Source: Clostridia bacterium
GTDB lineage: Bacteria > Bacillota > Clostridia > Christensenellales > QALW01
NCBI GenBank assembly: GCA_017516345.1
Contig: JAFXDC010000039.1
Coordinates: 1 to 49,647, forward strand
Direction: 5' to 3'
Length of the DNA stretch: 49,647 nucleotides
Numbering within the stretch: position 1 is the stretch's first letter; each line of letters begins with the position of its first letter. Shown in pieces: positions 38,601-45,839 of this stretch. A program made the position numbers and the translations under genes. The notes beneath the pieces were generated by a model. It was not told the DNA's origin. It did not search any database and saw nothing but the letters and a program-made list of their open reading frames with translations.

Positions 38601-39806
38601 GCAGGTATGTATATCAGATATCTTGACCACAAAGCTTTGGGGCTGCTTCAGGATAAGTATTACCTGCTGAGAGTCAAAGCCGCACCCTGTGCAGATGCCG
38701 TATTTGTCAAAGGTATGCTGAGCCTTGCCCGTAATATGGGATGCCTCACCGCAGAAGCGGCAATTCTTCCAGTGATGGGTCTGGTCCATATCCCAAGTCT
38801 TTTGGGGTGATGCAGAGTGAGGCCCCTCACCGTTATGATGGTTTTTAATATGCTGCTCTATATCGTTGTCGCTTATGCATCTGTCGGGGCAGTCACAGCC
38901 CTCTGCCTCAAGACGAGCCCGGCAGCAATCCTCGCAAATAAGCTCCCCTGCCGCCTCGCATCCTTGGCATATATCGCTTGAATGGAAGCAATCTCCGCAA
39001 TCAAGACAGAAATGCCTATCGTAATCGTTGTCCTCCACGCAGATAGGAGGAGCATCTATACATTCGGAGTTAGCTTCACAGCAATCAAGGCAAAGCTCGC
39101 ATTGGTCGCACATATCCACCGCACAGAAGGCGTTACCGCAGTCGGGGCAAAGATGCTCATACCATTCGGCATCCTCTATGCAGTACTCACCGCACTCACA
39201 GCCCTGGCTCTCGGCGTTATCAAGACAGCAGAACACGCAAAGCCCGCAAGTCTCGCACAGCTCTATGCCGTCCTCGAACAAGCATTCCTCACACTGCTCA
39301 CAGATAACACAGCATTCCTCACAGTGATCGTATCCAAAGTCACACTCTGCATAAGAAGCGTAGCAGTTGCCGCACTCCTTGCAGTGCATATTTTCGACTT
39401 CCCAGCATACCTCGCAGAAACCGCAACTGTCGCAAAGACCACCCATACAGTCAGCACAGAACCAACAGTAACCGCACAGTTCATCTTCTGAAGTGTAGTG
39501 GCATTCATTACAGGAAAGACAGTGCCAACCGTTATTGACATAGCACTCCTCGCAGCTAAGGCATATGGGACAATCGTCTGCCAACTTGTCGCAGGCACCG
39601 CACTCGCTGCAATGGGTGGATAAATAACATCCTCCGTTGGTACATTCTTCACTGCAGGCGCCGCAAGTACCGCAGCAATACTCATCCCAGTGGTAATGGT
39701 TGCAAAACCAGCACTCCATGCCGTCTTCGTAACCGGCAAGCGCCGTGATGGGAAGCACGCCAAGCACCATCACCACGGCAAGCAAAAGGCTCATCCATCT
39801 TTTCAT
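35622..39806 (-). CDS. Giant cysteine-rich secreted, membrane-anchored protein
   Basis: A 1,394-residue exported protein. Residues 1-24 are a signal peptide. Residues 31-310 hold about 65 cysteines (roughly one in four), mostly as CxxC and CC units with His and acidic residues between, arranged as about 15 loose repeats such as CDSCGFCEVC. An Ig-like region follows near 355-480. The rest contains repeated H...C..CG zinc-ribbon-like modules and three or four copies of a G(Y)xGDxYCxxC module, near 800-1000. A transmembrane helix lies near 1350-1375, followed by a Lys/Glu tail. I know no characterised homologue. The start is the ATG at 39806, after AAAGGA; a longer frame lacks support. A leader hairpin lies just upstream. 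Confidence 0.75.
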   Translation of the reverse strand: MKRWMSLLLAVVMVLGVLPITALAGYEDGMECWFCNHYHWDEYCCGTCGACSEECTNGGCYLSTHCSECGACDKLADDCPICLSCEECYVNNGWHCLSCNECHYTSEDELCGYCWFCADCMGGLCDSCGFCEVCWEVENMHCKECGNCYASYAECDFGYDHCEECCVICEQCEECLFEDGIELCETCGLCVFCCLDNAESQGCECGEYCIEDAEWYEHLCPDCGNAFCAVDMCDQCELCLDCCEANSECIDAPPICVEDNDYDRHFCLDCGDCFHSSDICQGCEAAGELICEDCCRARLEAEGCDCPDRCISDNDIEQHIKNHHNGEGPHSASPQKTWDMDQTHHWKNCRFCGEASHITGKAQHTFDKYGICTGCGFDSQQVILILKQPQSFVVKISDIHTCGEDDPLYPTNNKFTITVAAKGTTALKYQWYVSYDGGGEWLELKDDNDSFTFVSGAKTNNVTMSVPIDGCIYEHAYKCVISDENGNQVTTNVAYMKVMHVYRIYQKSQGELIGIINQPNSKNNIPMYASKGHYAVCVGEECDEYKLVPHSFGKDTRLIFDSKTGVGWHERTCIHCGFKSYLENHVHYFYDPETFECDVDFTYKNESQHKLVCLFPGCDRTHLESHDYMGWQNHGTPYSSSDKVGVAYKECQICGYSSNKKLQTYDETQDKMVNAVWDQTTDLVYVQYGYSSCDVVINGSKIIIGFAPSEYARQTCMDIKYPKIKKWTVSYYCDRSPVASKVEMDVSEYFTLTKIGNELKWSVTIPLFPGRQGGGIITFTPIFEQCHHNSGTRIKNAIQPICTFDGYTGDTVCTDCDGVIRYGEVIKCSGKHEGKLTLIPGTSKQASCEQRGYEGTYRCDHCNKTVRGKVTSKDHNAGTVIKNAVAPTCVKFGYSGDTYCACGVLLKEGEILAPRHSNLKLINVSKASCRQRGYTGDWYCYDCDQIVKYGYNIAQGEHAWSKWGKTDEVYHRHTCVVAGCGAEEKSKHTDADRDLTCDGCGYSWGSDITYYIRSLTFNIDIPKIGSKPDYTKFSSEYYYSDGTGTYKKNGVEWYDVTDQKRFVPGGVGQEFKEGHVYKVTIHFRVTLDFAFIDQESMSATINGREAVVEYVEYNEFAGISYTFEELEHIHKLDRVNKVNAKCETDGKSMYYKCSDCGKCYEDAAAKTEIKDIASWGIIKATGHTESEYKSNSTRHFKVCVVCYKEIDGTSQEHSGGEATCLKKAKCEVCSASYGTLAEHKFSDKWDFTDGAGHAHCCSVEGCTARDEVKPHVSSGKSEDKDEVCTECGYIISLSEKHVHTPVEGYKSDDDTHWRECACGEVLDEAPHVDKNSDESCDICGRSVTRGQGNEDEQSSIWMYIAIGVAAVAAALVVIFIILFVKKKKKEEKEDEEKN

Positions 39807-39822
39807 AGTTAAAAATCCTTTC

Positions 39823-39854
39823 AAGGCATTGACCCGCTTACCGATCAATGCCTT
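39823..39854 (-). promoter_or_regulatory. Leader hairpin just upstream of the giant gene
   Basis: AAGGCATTGA (39823-39832) pairs perfectly with TCAATGCCTT (39845-39854). On the minus strand it ends right before the GAAAGGA ribosome binding site. It may limit read-through from the upstream small genes, protect a processed 5' end, or act as an attenuator; it lacks a clean T-run. Confidence 0.5.
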
Positions 39855-39897
39855 TTAAAATATAGCTCCGCCTTACGGCATTTATAGTCCGCACCCC

Positions 39898-40338
39898 TTA
39901 AGCCGCGCTCTCTCCTTTGGAGGGAGCAAGGCTTTCAAGCACGGTTTGTACATCGTCATCCTTAAGTGATATCTCATGCTCGCCGTTCTTTTTAAGGATC
40001 ATTACCTGAAAGGTAACCTCTCCGACGCGAGTGTCAAGCATAGTATAAGGATAACCGAAGCTGGAGCAGGTATAGCCCTGCCACAGCTTATCTCCGCATT
40101 CGAAGGGCTCGATATCGCAAGCATCGTCGTAAAACCATTTTGACGGAAGCAATATCTCGTCCCGACCGTAAAAGCACACCGTAATGCCCGCCCTTGTAAA
40201 AATATCAAGAGGACTCACGGCATCCTTATAGATATGCAGCTTTTTAGGGGTCTCCTGTCCGCCCGAGTCGGCGCCGCAAAAGGCAAGCCATCCCTCGGGC
40301 ACCGTCACCCTTATCACTCCATTATCGTAGTCCGTCAC
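39898..40338 (-). CDS. Small cytoplasmic protein of the cysteine-rich operon, unknown
   Basis: A 146-residue protein without signal peptide or membrane helix. The sequence begins VTDYDNGVIRVTVPEGW and is rich in aromatic residues and beta strands, like DUF1795/PsbP-type small folds, but I cannot assign it. The start is a GTG (40338) whose last bases overlap the TGA of the DUF6935-like gene (GTGA), with GGAGG about eight bases upstream. The longer frame to 40404 would start inside the upstream gene. It is third of the five genes. Confidence 0.65.
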   Translation of the reverse strand: MTDYDNGVIRVTVPEGWLAFCGADSGGQETPKKLHIYKDAVSPLDIFTRAGITVCFYGRDEILLPSKWFYDDACDIEPFECGDKLWQGYTCSSFGYPYTMLDTRVGEVTFQVMILKKNGEHEISLKDDDVQTVLESLAPSKGESAA

Positions 40339-40934
40339 GCCCACGGATCCTCCTGCACAGGCACGCGGATGTCGGCAAGACACTGTATGTCGTTTAAGAA
40401 CCATTGACCCGTGGAGGGCTTTTTGCGAAGCTTGATGGGTCTGGGATTGTCCGAGCCGCCGCTTGAAACGTACAGAGTAGCCCAGTTCTCGTTGTCAAAG
40501 GAATAGGGGTTCTCTATTACCGTAACCGAATACGGAACGCTTGGCGCGTAATTGTTCTCGGGGGTGGCTCCTGCCAGATAAGAGCGCGCCTTGTACATCT
40601 TTCCCTCCATGCGCTCCCTTATGAATTGCTTTTCATAGGTGCTTACCTCGGCGGGGCCCTTTAGGAAATCCAGCATCTCAAGGGACTGATTTACGTTGTG
40701 CTCGTAGCGACAAAGGGCAAGTATGGTAAGTGCCGCCGTCTTAAATGCCGAATCAAGGGATGCCTCGGGCAGAGCCTTAAGCTGCTCCAAGGTCTCGGGC
40801 AGAGCCTCAAAGGTAAAGGTCTCGGTGTGATTTTTACCCTTTCCTATATTCTGCGCCGCGTCGTTTACCGCCTTTGTTGCCTCTTTTTTTACCGCGTTTC
40901 CCGCGCTTCTTAATAACGAATCAAAAATACCCAT
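40335..40934 (-). CDS. DUF6935-like protein
   Basis: A 199-residue protein. Residues 1-30 are a short helical N-terminus (MGIFDSLLRSAGNAVKKEA), and the rest carries segments I associate with the DUF6935 family: ALPETLEQLKALPEASL, AALTILALCRY, LDFLKGP..VS.YEKQF, GATPENNYAPS and SGGSDNPRPI..R.KPSTGQWFL, ending DPWA. Function is unknown. The start at 40934 has GGAGG five bases upstream; an ATG six codons earlier overlaps the previous stop but lacks spacing. It overlaps its downstream neighbour by four bases. Confidence 0.7.
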   Translation of the reverse strand: MGIFDSLLRSAGNAVKKEATKAVNDAAQNIGKGKNHTETFTFEALPETLEQLKALPEASLDSAFKTAALTILALCRYEHNVNQSLEMLDFLKGPAEVSTYEKQFIRERMEGKMYKARSYLAGATPENNYAPSVPYSVTVIENPYSFDNENWATLYVSSGGSDNPRPIKLRKKPSTGQWFLNDIQCLADIRVPVQEDPWA

Positions 40935-40948
40935 AATATCCTCCTTGA

Positions 40949-41383
40949 TCATTCCTTAACAAATCTCATGGTCATAAAGTCAAGATACTCGCCGTTTGAC
41001 AGCTTGACCCAGCCATCCTCGCTCATACCCTCGCCAACCTCGAGCCAAAGCTCTCCGTCGCGCTCATCACAATTCATGACCTTGTCATACATCATTCCGT
41101 TGCGAAGCTTTATGTGCCCCGCCGCAACCGCCTCATCCACCTCTTTCTGAGATACTCCCTCCGGAAGAGGCACCATCATGTAAAATTCGCTTCCGCAGAC
41201 CTCTATGCAGGTCGCAACGCCCTGTCTTCTCTCCTTAAGCTCATCCGCCACCGCCTCGGGGTCGGTCTCATCCACGTAGGGCATGGGAGAGCTTATGTAG
41301 TCCTCCGCGTTAAGATATACCATCTCAAAATCCTCATTCATAACTCCCATGGAATGGAATACCCATTTGCCGTCATAGCTCAT
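40949..41383 (-). CDS. Small acidic protein, first gene of the cysteine-rich operon
   Basis: A 144-residue, strongly acidic cytoplasmic protein. It starts MSYDGKWVFHSMGVMNEDF and repeats short beta strands with GE/DG turns (DGKW, DGEL, EDGWVKLSNGEYL), a lipocalin-like impression that I cannot confirm. AGGAGG lies seven bases before the ATG. Its end overlaps or abuts the DUF6935-like gene. No signal peptide is seen, so the first three genes of this operon encode cytoplasmic proteins and the last two surface proteins. Confidence 0.65.
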   Translation of the reverse strand: MSYDGKWVFHSMGVMNEDFEMVYLNAEDYISSPMPYVDETDPEAVADELKERRQGVATCIEVCGSEFYMMVPLPEGVSQKEVDEAVAAGHIKLRNGMMYDKVMNCDERDGELWLEVGEGMSEDGWVKLSNGEYLDFMTMRFVKE

Positions 41384-41440
41384 AAAAATACCTCCTGATG
41401 CTTAATTAATATTTCTTTTTTTGAAGCAGTACAGCCTCTC

Positions 41441-41462
41441 AAGATATATTAAAATATATCTT
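41441..41462. promoter_or_regulatory. 22-bp perfect palindrome upstream of the cysteine-rich operon
   Basis: AAGATATATT-AA-AATATATCTT is a perfect inverted repeat about 60 bases before the first ATG. Its place in the promoter region suggests an operator. I see no clean -35/-10 pair around it. Confidence 0.45.
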
Positions 41463-41517
41463 GCAATATCATTTTAGTTGCTCCCGAATCAAATGTCACC
41501 ACACCAAACGCCAAAAA

Positions 41518-41568
41518 CGGGTGGGAAAAATAAAAATTTTTTTATTTTCGGGTGGGAAAACGGGTAGG
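41518..41568. repeat. Direct repeats of CGGGTGGGAAAA
   Basis: CGGGTGGGAAAA occurs at 41518-41529 and 41549-41560, with a degenerate third copy (CGGGTAGG) directly after. The copies flank an A/T palindrome. The rest of 41384-41630 shows no gene. Confidence 0.6.
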
Positions 41569-41630
41569 ATATCCTTTATCTTATAGCTTAAAGACACAAA
41601 AAAGGCATTCTCCGCCCTGATAAAAGCCAT

Positions 41631-41657
41631 AAAAAAACAGAGCCCGTTGGCTCTGTA
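41631..41657 (-). terminator. Terminator of the DUF4432 gene
   Basis: On the minus strand CAGAGCC, AACG, GGCTCTG is followed by TTTTTTT. Confidence 0.85.
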
Positions 41658-41666
41658 GCTTGGTTA

Positions 41667-42677
41667 TTATTTATACTGCTTTATAAGCCGTGCTATCCCG
41701 TCGTACTCCGAGCTGTCAAAGAAGCGGAAATGCATGGTGTGGGTCACCTGCTCGCCCGGCTTAAGTGTCTTAAGCTTACCCTCACGGCGGGCAACGTCTC
41801 TGCCGTTGACCATGGAATTGCCCGGCTCAAGGCCAAGAACGTACTCCCCACTGCAGGGATACTTCCACTCCACAAACTCATCAAGCACCTCTTTATCAAA
41901 GGTATAGATAAATCCTATTCCAAGTCCTTTATTATATATTCCCGCCACGCTTCTGCCGTCCTTTTGTCCAAGCTCGTGGTAAAAGCACTGCTCGGTAACG
42001 TTATCCGCGGGGGATTCCACGATTCTCCATCTGTCCGCCCCCTTGGCACTTGGCTCATCTCTTGGGATGACCCTTTTTGTGGGCAAAAGCAGCTCACAGC
42101 TCTCATCAAGCAGAGGGTATCCCACGTTTATATGGTAAAGCACCTGAAAGGGCACCTCTCGGGATGCCATATTGGTTATCGTATCGGTAAGAGAGAAGCA
42201 ATTGGGCTTGTCAAAGGTATATTTCCTTTCAAGACGGTAATTCTCCTTAAACAGCCTTGCCTCCACCATTTCACCGCTGAGCTCTGCTCCCTCGGAAGTG
42301 TAGCGGGCGCAAAAATTCCGCGCAGGCACCGCGCCTATACGACCGTGCTGTCCAAGCTCCTCACCGTCAAAGCAGGCGGCTCCGTAGCTTGCAAGCCCGC
42401 ACGTGGACATAAAGCCCGCAGTAAAGGTGTATTGGAAATTATCCCCCTTATTATCGTAATAAGCGGGCGCACACACTCCCATGCTGTTTATAAAGCCAAG
42501 GTTTATGCCCTTGAACATTATCTCGTAGATATCCATGCATCTGTCAGCAACCACGGTGGCAAGAAGCTGTCCGCTCTGCACCTCGCAGGCGCGCACGCCC
42601 TGAGCCGCGCCTCCCTCGTAGCGGAAATCACGCAAGCGCATTATCTGTTGACGGTTAGCGATATATTTGTTGTCCAT
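41667..42677 (-). CDS. DUF4432 aldose-1-epimerase-like protein
   Basis: A 336-residue cytoplasmic protein of the DUF4432 family, which shares the galactose-mutarotase-like beta-sandwich with aldose 1-epimerases. Recognised segments include VVADRCMDIYEI, the AGFMSTCGL..YG.A...G, QVLYHINVGYPLLDE (probable catalytic histidine), and WKYPCSGEYVLGLEPGNS. Members act on sugars or sugar derivatives in uncharacterised catabolic routes. The start at 42677 has GGGAGG four bases upstream; a frame extension to 42722 is not supported. Single gene, ended by a strong terminator. A weak TATAAT lies upstream. Confidence 0.85.
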   Translation of the reverse strand: MDNKYIANRQQIMRLRDFRYEGGAAQGVRACEVQSGQLLATVVADRCMDIYEIMFKGINLGFINSMGVCAPAYYDNKGDNFQYTFTAGFMSTCGLASYGAACFDGEELGQHGRIGAVPARNFCARYTSEGAELSGEMVEARLFKENYRLERKYTFDKPNCFSLTDTITNMASREVPFQVLYHINVGYPLLDESCELLLPTKRVIPRDEPSAKGADRWRIVESPADNVTEQCFYHELGQKDGRSVAGIYNKGLGIGFIYTFDKEVLDEFVEWKYPCSGEYVLGLEPGNSMVNGRDVARREGKLKTLKPGEQVTHTMHFRFFDSSEYDGIARLIKQYK

Positions 42678-42819
42678 TTTTCCTCCCGGCGCCGCAAGAC
42701 GTGCGGTAATGCAAAAGATCATTCTTTTATTATAATCATGCGGAACCGCTAAGAAAAGCAGTCTTTCGTATTAATTTTGGTAATATCGTATTTTCTGCCC
42801 TCTTGTGCACTACAATATC

Positions 42820-43404
42820 CTACAGATACAGCTCAAGCTTATCCAGCATAAGCTCAAAATCCTTACCGTACTGCTCAAGCATCTCTCTTGTACAGCTGAA
42901 GGTTATGCTGTAGGAGAGCCCCGATGCCATAAACGAATACTGATGCCATACGTAATCCCCCTCAGGGCCCACCATTTCGTCATTTACGTGTCCGGAAAAT
43001 ACCCGAAGCTGCATAACGTAGCCCGCAAGCGAGAGCTCCTTACTCTGCTCAAGCTCAAAGTCGGGGAACATCTTTTTCATATCATTCCAGGCGGCATCGG
43101 CAACCGACTGTGCGGTATCCCCCTCCTGCGGCTGCATTGCTCCGAACACTACGTATTCCCTGTACTGGGGCGTAGCGTCTCCCAGAGGAGTAAAAAGCTG
43201 AAGTATTGCATATCCGCTCGTGCTTGCAAACCAGGTATGCGGATATGTAACTATCATGGACTGATCGTTTGCCCGCCATTGCTTGAGCCCGCTTTGCGCA
43301 TCAAGTGTTGCCTGCGGTAAAAAGGTCTCAAATTCCGGAATGGTCTCTGCACAGCCCGTAAGCATAAGTGCCGCCAGAGCCAAAATAACAATAAGCTTTT
43401 TCAT
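42820..43404 (-). CDS. Lipoprotein of unknown function
   Basis: A 194-residue lipoprotein with a signal ending in lipobox LMLTGC (Cys18). The mature part alternates strands and acidic helices (VTYPHTWFAST..., ELEQSKELSLAGY..., SYSITFSCTREMLEQY), a pattern like the PsbP/DUF1795 or SmpA-type small domains, but I cannot name the family. AAAGG precedes the ATG. A TATAAT lies about 50 bases upstream on the minus strand without a good -35. Single gene. Confidence 0.7.
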   Translation of the reverse strand: MKKLIVILALAALMLTGCAETIPEFETFLPQATLDAQSGLKQWRANDQSMIVTYPHTWFASTSGYAILQLFTPLGDATPQYREYVVFGAMQPQEGDTAQSVADAAWNDMKKMFPDFELEQSKELSLAGYVMQLRVFSGHVNDEMVGPEGDYVWHQYSFMASGLSYSITFSCTREMLEQYGKDFELMLDKLELYL

Positions 43405-43546
43405 AAATTCTTCCTTTTATATGCTGTAAATTATCCTTCGAGGGCTATTATACTACAGATCTTGTTAAAAATATAGCAAAAATATCGGTAAAATCAAAAA
43501 TTTACGCTAAGTTTACAAAAAGTTGATTTATTAATACTTTACAATG

Positions 43547-43575
43547 TTGAAAAAATACTGCATAATATATATAAT
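43547..43575 (+). promoter_or_regulatory. Promoter of pyrE
   Basis: TTGAAA (43547-43552), 17 bp, then TATAAT (43570-43575). An overlapping TTTACA-17-CATAAT lies a few bases upstream. A 7-bp hairpin (TCCTGCC/GGCGGGA, 43613-43633) in the leader lies ahead of the ribosome binding site. Confidence 0.6.
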
Positions 43576-43651
43576 AATATATATACCACTTATATATCAC
43601 CATAATATAATGTCCTGCCCCGATCAGGCGGGACCGAAAGGACGGATACAT

Positions 43652-44323
43652 ATGAGTTATAAAGAAGAGTTTATTGAATTTATGGTACGCAGCGGGGTTC
43701 TCACCTTTGGTGATTTCGTTACCAAAAGCGGTCGCCGCACACCCTATTTTATAAATACGGGAAATTATAAGACCGGATATCAGGCATCCAAGCTGGGCGA
43801 GTTCTATGCCCGCTGCCTTGTTGCCAACAAGGCCATCCCCGACGTGCTCTACGGCCCCGCCTACAAGGGCATCCCGCTTGCAGTCACCTGTGCCTCCAGC
43901 CTCTATACCCTCTTTAACACCGACGTACAGTATTGCTTTAACCGCAAGGAGGTAAAGGATCACGGCGAGGGCGGCTCCCTGATAGGCGCTAAGCTCAAGG
44001 ACGGTCAGCGCGTGCTTATTGTGGAGGACGTTATAACCGCAGGCACCTCGGTCCGCGAGAGCGTTCCGCTGCTTAAGGCCACCGCCAACGTAGAGGTGGA
44101 CGGCCTCATCGTATCGGTGGACCGTATGGAGCGCGGAAGCGGCGAGCTTTCCGCACTTGACGAGGTGCGTCGCGACTACGGCATCAACACCTACGCCCTG
44201 GTAACCGTTCGCGATATCATCAACACCCTTCACAACAGACCCGTGGACGGCAAGGTATATATCGACGACTCCACCCGCGAGGCAATGGAGAAGTATCTTG
44301 ATCTCTACGGTGCCAAGGGCTGA
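43652..44323 (+). CDS. pyrE: Orotate phosphoribosyltransferase
   Basis: A 223-residue enzyme that joins orotate to PRPP to make OMP in pyrimidine synthesis. The PRPP-binding motif VLIVEDVITAGTS is at residues 121-133, and the catalytic loop NRKEVKDHGEGG is at about 97-108. The start is the ATG at 43652 with AAAGGA upstream; the frame stays open to 43544, but that part overlaps the promoter. No other pyrimidine genes are present here. It is followed after 31 bp by an unrelated membrane-protein gene, so an operon is possible. Confidence 0.96.
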   Translation: MSYKEEFIEFMVRSGVLTFGDFVTKSGRRTPYFINTGNYKTGYQASKLGEFYARCLVANKAIPDVLYGPAYKGIPLAVTCASSLYTLFNTDVQYCFNRKEVKDHGEGGSLIGAKLKDGQRVLIVEDVITAGTSVRESVPLLKATANVEVDGLIVSVDRMERGSGELSALDEVRRDYGINTYALVTVRDIINTLHNRPVDGKVYIDDSTREAMEKYLDLYGAKG

Positions 44324-44354
44324 TAAAAAAACACATCTTTAAGGAGATATATTT

Positions 44355-45068
44355 ATGGCAAGAAGAAAGAAAAAGAATAATAATTCCGCATCCTACGTTT
44401 TTATAGCCATCTGCGTTATATTGATCATAGTGGTGGCAATAGCCATCGCGGTAAAGCTTGGACAGAACGGTCCCGGCCCCGACGTCACCTCCACCCCCTC
44501 CGCCACAGCCACCTCGAGCGTGACCTCTACCGCTACCACAGCTCCCACCTCTACAGACGAGACCCCCGCACCCTCCGAGTCCCTTGAGGTCACCCCCATC
44601 CCCAGCATACAGCAGGCCACTCTTGAGGTGCCCGAGGATAAGATCTTCGCAGTTCACCTCACGGTTACCAGCTTTGAGGACGATCCGGACTCCTACGTTC
44701 AGATCTTTGACGATTCCTTCGGTCTGCTCGAGCCCGACGATACCGACTACACCGACGTGCGTCTTATGGTGTTTATCACCGACTACCGCGGAAACAGCCG
44801 CATCTCCCGCTTTGACAATACCGACGTCACCTTAAGGATAAGCAAGTTCATGCTCGACGGCGTGCCCACCGAGCTTGAGGAGCTCTCTCAGGTCTCCATC
44901 CGTGTTGACGGCGCGCAGAATCTGCACCTCTCCTGGGCGGGCAAGACGGTTCGCATCGATGCCGAGGGCACGGGCGAAAGCGGCATAACCACAGAGCACG
45001 AGGGCTTCAGCATAAGCGTTAGCGCCAACCCCTTGGGGCTTGTAAACAAATCGGATTATCAGCATTAA
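44355..45068 (+). CDS. Membrane-anchored protein with Ser/Thr-rich stalk
   Basis: A 237-residue protein with a basic cytoplasmic N-terminus (ARRKKKNNN), a transmembrane helix at about 14-35, a Ser/Thr/Pro stalk (about 40-85) and an exterior domain of about 150 residues. The exterior domain is beta-rich and acidic, with alternating strands typical of a surface beta-sandwich; I do not recognise the family. AAGGAG precedes the ATG. First of four adjacent plus-strand genes for membrane-anchored proteins. Confidence 0.65.
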   Translation: MARRKKKNNNSASYVFIAICVILIIVVAIAIAVKLGQNGPGPDVTSTPSATATSSVTSTATTAPTSTDETPAPSESLEVTPIPSIQQATLEVPEDKIFAVHLTVTSFEDDPDSYVQIFDDSFGLLEPDDTDYTDVRLMVFITDYRGNSRISRFDNTDVTLRISKFMLDGVPTELEELSQVSIRVDGAQNLHLSWAGKTVRIDAEGTGESGITTEHEGFSISVSANPLGLVNKSDYQH

Positions 45069-45087
45069 TACATCATTAACCAAGCAC

Positions 45088-45136
45088 GGCGGCAGGTAAC
45101 AATGCCGCCTTTGGTAAGATGGGACACCCTCTTACC
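45088..45136 (+). other. Two adjacent hairpins in the intergenic leader
   Basis: GGCGGCA/TGCCGCC (45088-45109) is followed by GGTAAGA/TCTTACC (45113-45136), just upstream of the AAAGG ribosome binding site of the next gene. They may modulate translation or partially terminate. No known RNA family is recognised. Confidence 0.45.
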
Positions 45137-45150
45137 GCGAAAGGCAGAAA

Positions 45151-45819
45151 ATGAAACGGTATTTACCCTCTGTAAAAAAGGCTTTTATCATTTTTATCGC
45201 CATTGCGGCACTGCTCTTTATAGCCACAGAGCTTATCTATAACCGCATGGAGACCGACGCCATGAACGGCTCGGAGCGCGCCATCATATTCTTTTACCGC
45301 ACCAACGTTCCGGGCGGACAGGCAAACGCCTGGCAGCTTCGCCTTGAGGAAAAGCACCCCGAAATAAAGCATCTTGAGGTACAATGCTTTGACATCCTGG
45401 AGCAGAGCGGCACCAACGCAATGGGTATGCCAGCAACCACGTCGGGCTGGCAGATAATCTCCACCCGTATGGCGGTGGGTCAGTGCGATATACTTCTGCT
45501 TGACCGCGAGCGCTATGAATTCTTGCTCTCAAAGGGCTATCTTCTGCCCCTTGAGGCGGGTCTTGTACCCGGTCGCGAGATATCTGCCGACAGCGGCGTC
45601 ATGGGCTATGACGTAAGCGGCATGCAGCTTCAGGGGTTGGAGTTCCCCTGTAAGGTGGAGCCTCACAACAGGGTGGAAAGCACGAGCGACTCAAGCTCAG
45701 AGGTCATTTTGTGTCTGCTTAAGGACGCAAAGCCAATGGCTGCCGAGCTTGCCGCAGAGATCCTCCGAGGAGCCGTCAAGCTCCCCGAGCCCGAGGATAT
45801 CACAAGCACCTCCAAATAA
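45151..45819 (+). CDS. Membrane-anchored protein with solute-binding-protein-like ectodomain (1)
   Basis: A 222-residue protein: basic N-terminus, transmembrane helix at about 12-30, then an exterior domain. The exterior part looks like a fragment of an extracellular solute-binding protein: an AIIFFYR-x-LEEKHPEIKHLEVQCFD start and the CDILLLDRERYEFLLSKGYLLPL segment characteristic of such folds. It is too short for a full two-lobed receptor, and no permease or ATPase is nearby. AAAGG precedes the ATG. The next gene appears to be a diverged paralogue. Confidence 0.55.
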   Translation: MKRYLPSVKKAFIIFIAIAALLFIATELIYNRMETDAMNGSERAIIFFYRTNVPGGQANAWQLRLEEKHPEIKHLEVQCFDILEQSGTNAMGMPATTSGWQIISTRMAVGQCDILLLDRERYEFLLSKGYLLPLEAGLVPGREISADSGVMGYDVSGMQLQGLEFPCKVEPHNRVESTSDSSSEVILCLLKDAKPMAAELAAEILRGAVKLPEPEDITSTSK

Positions 45820-45839
45820 GACTTTCAGGTAATTTTTCA

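Noticed and set aside
43544-43651. N-terminal extension of pyrE
   Set aside because: It overlaps the promoter and leader hairpin; the ATG at 43652 has the ribosome binding site and matches family length.
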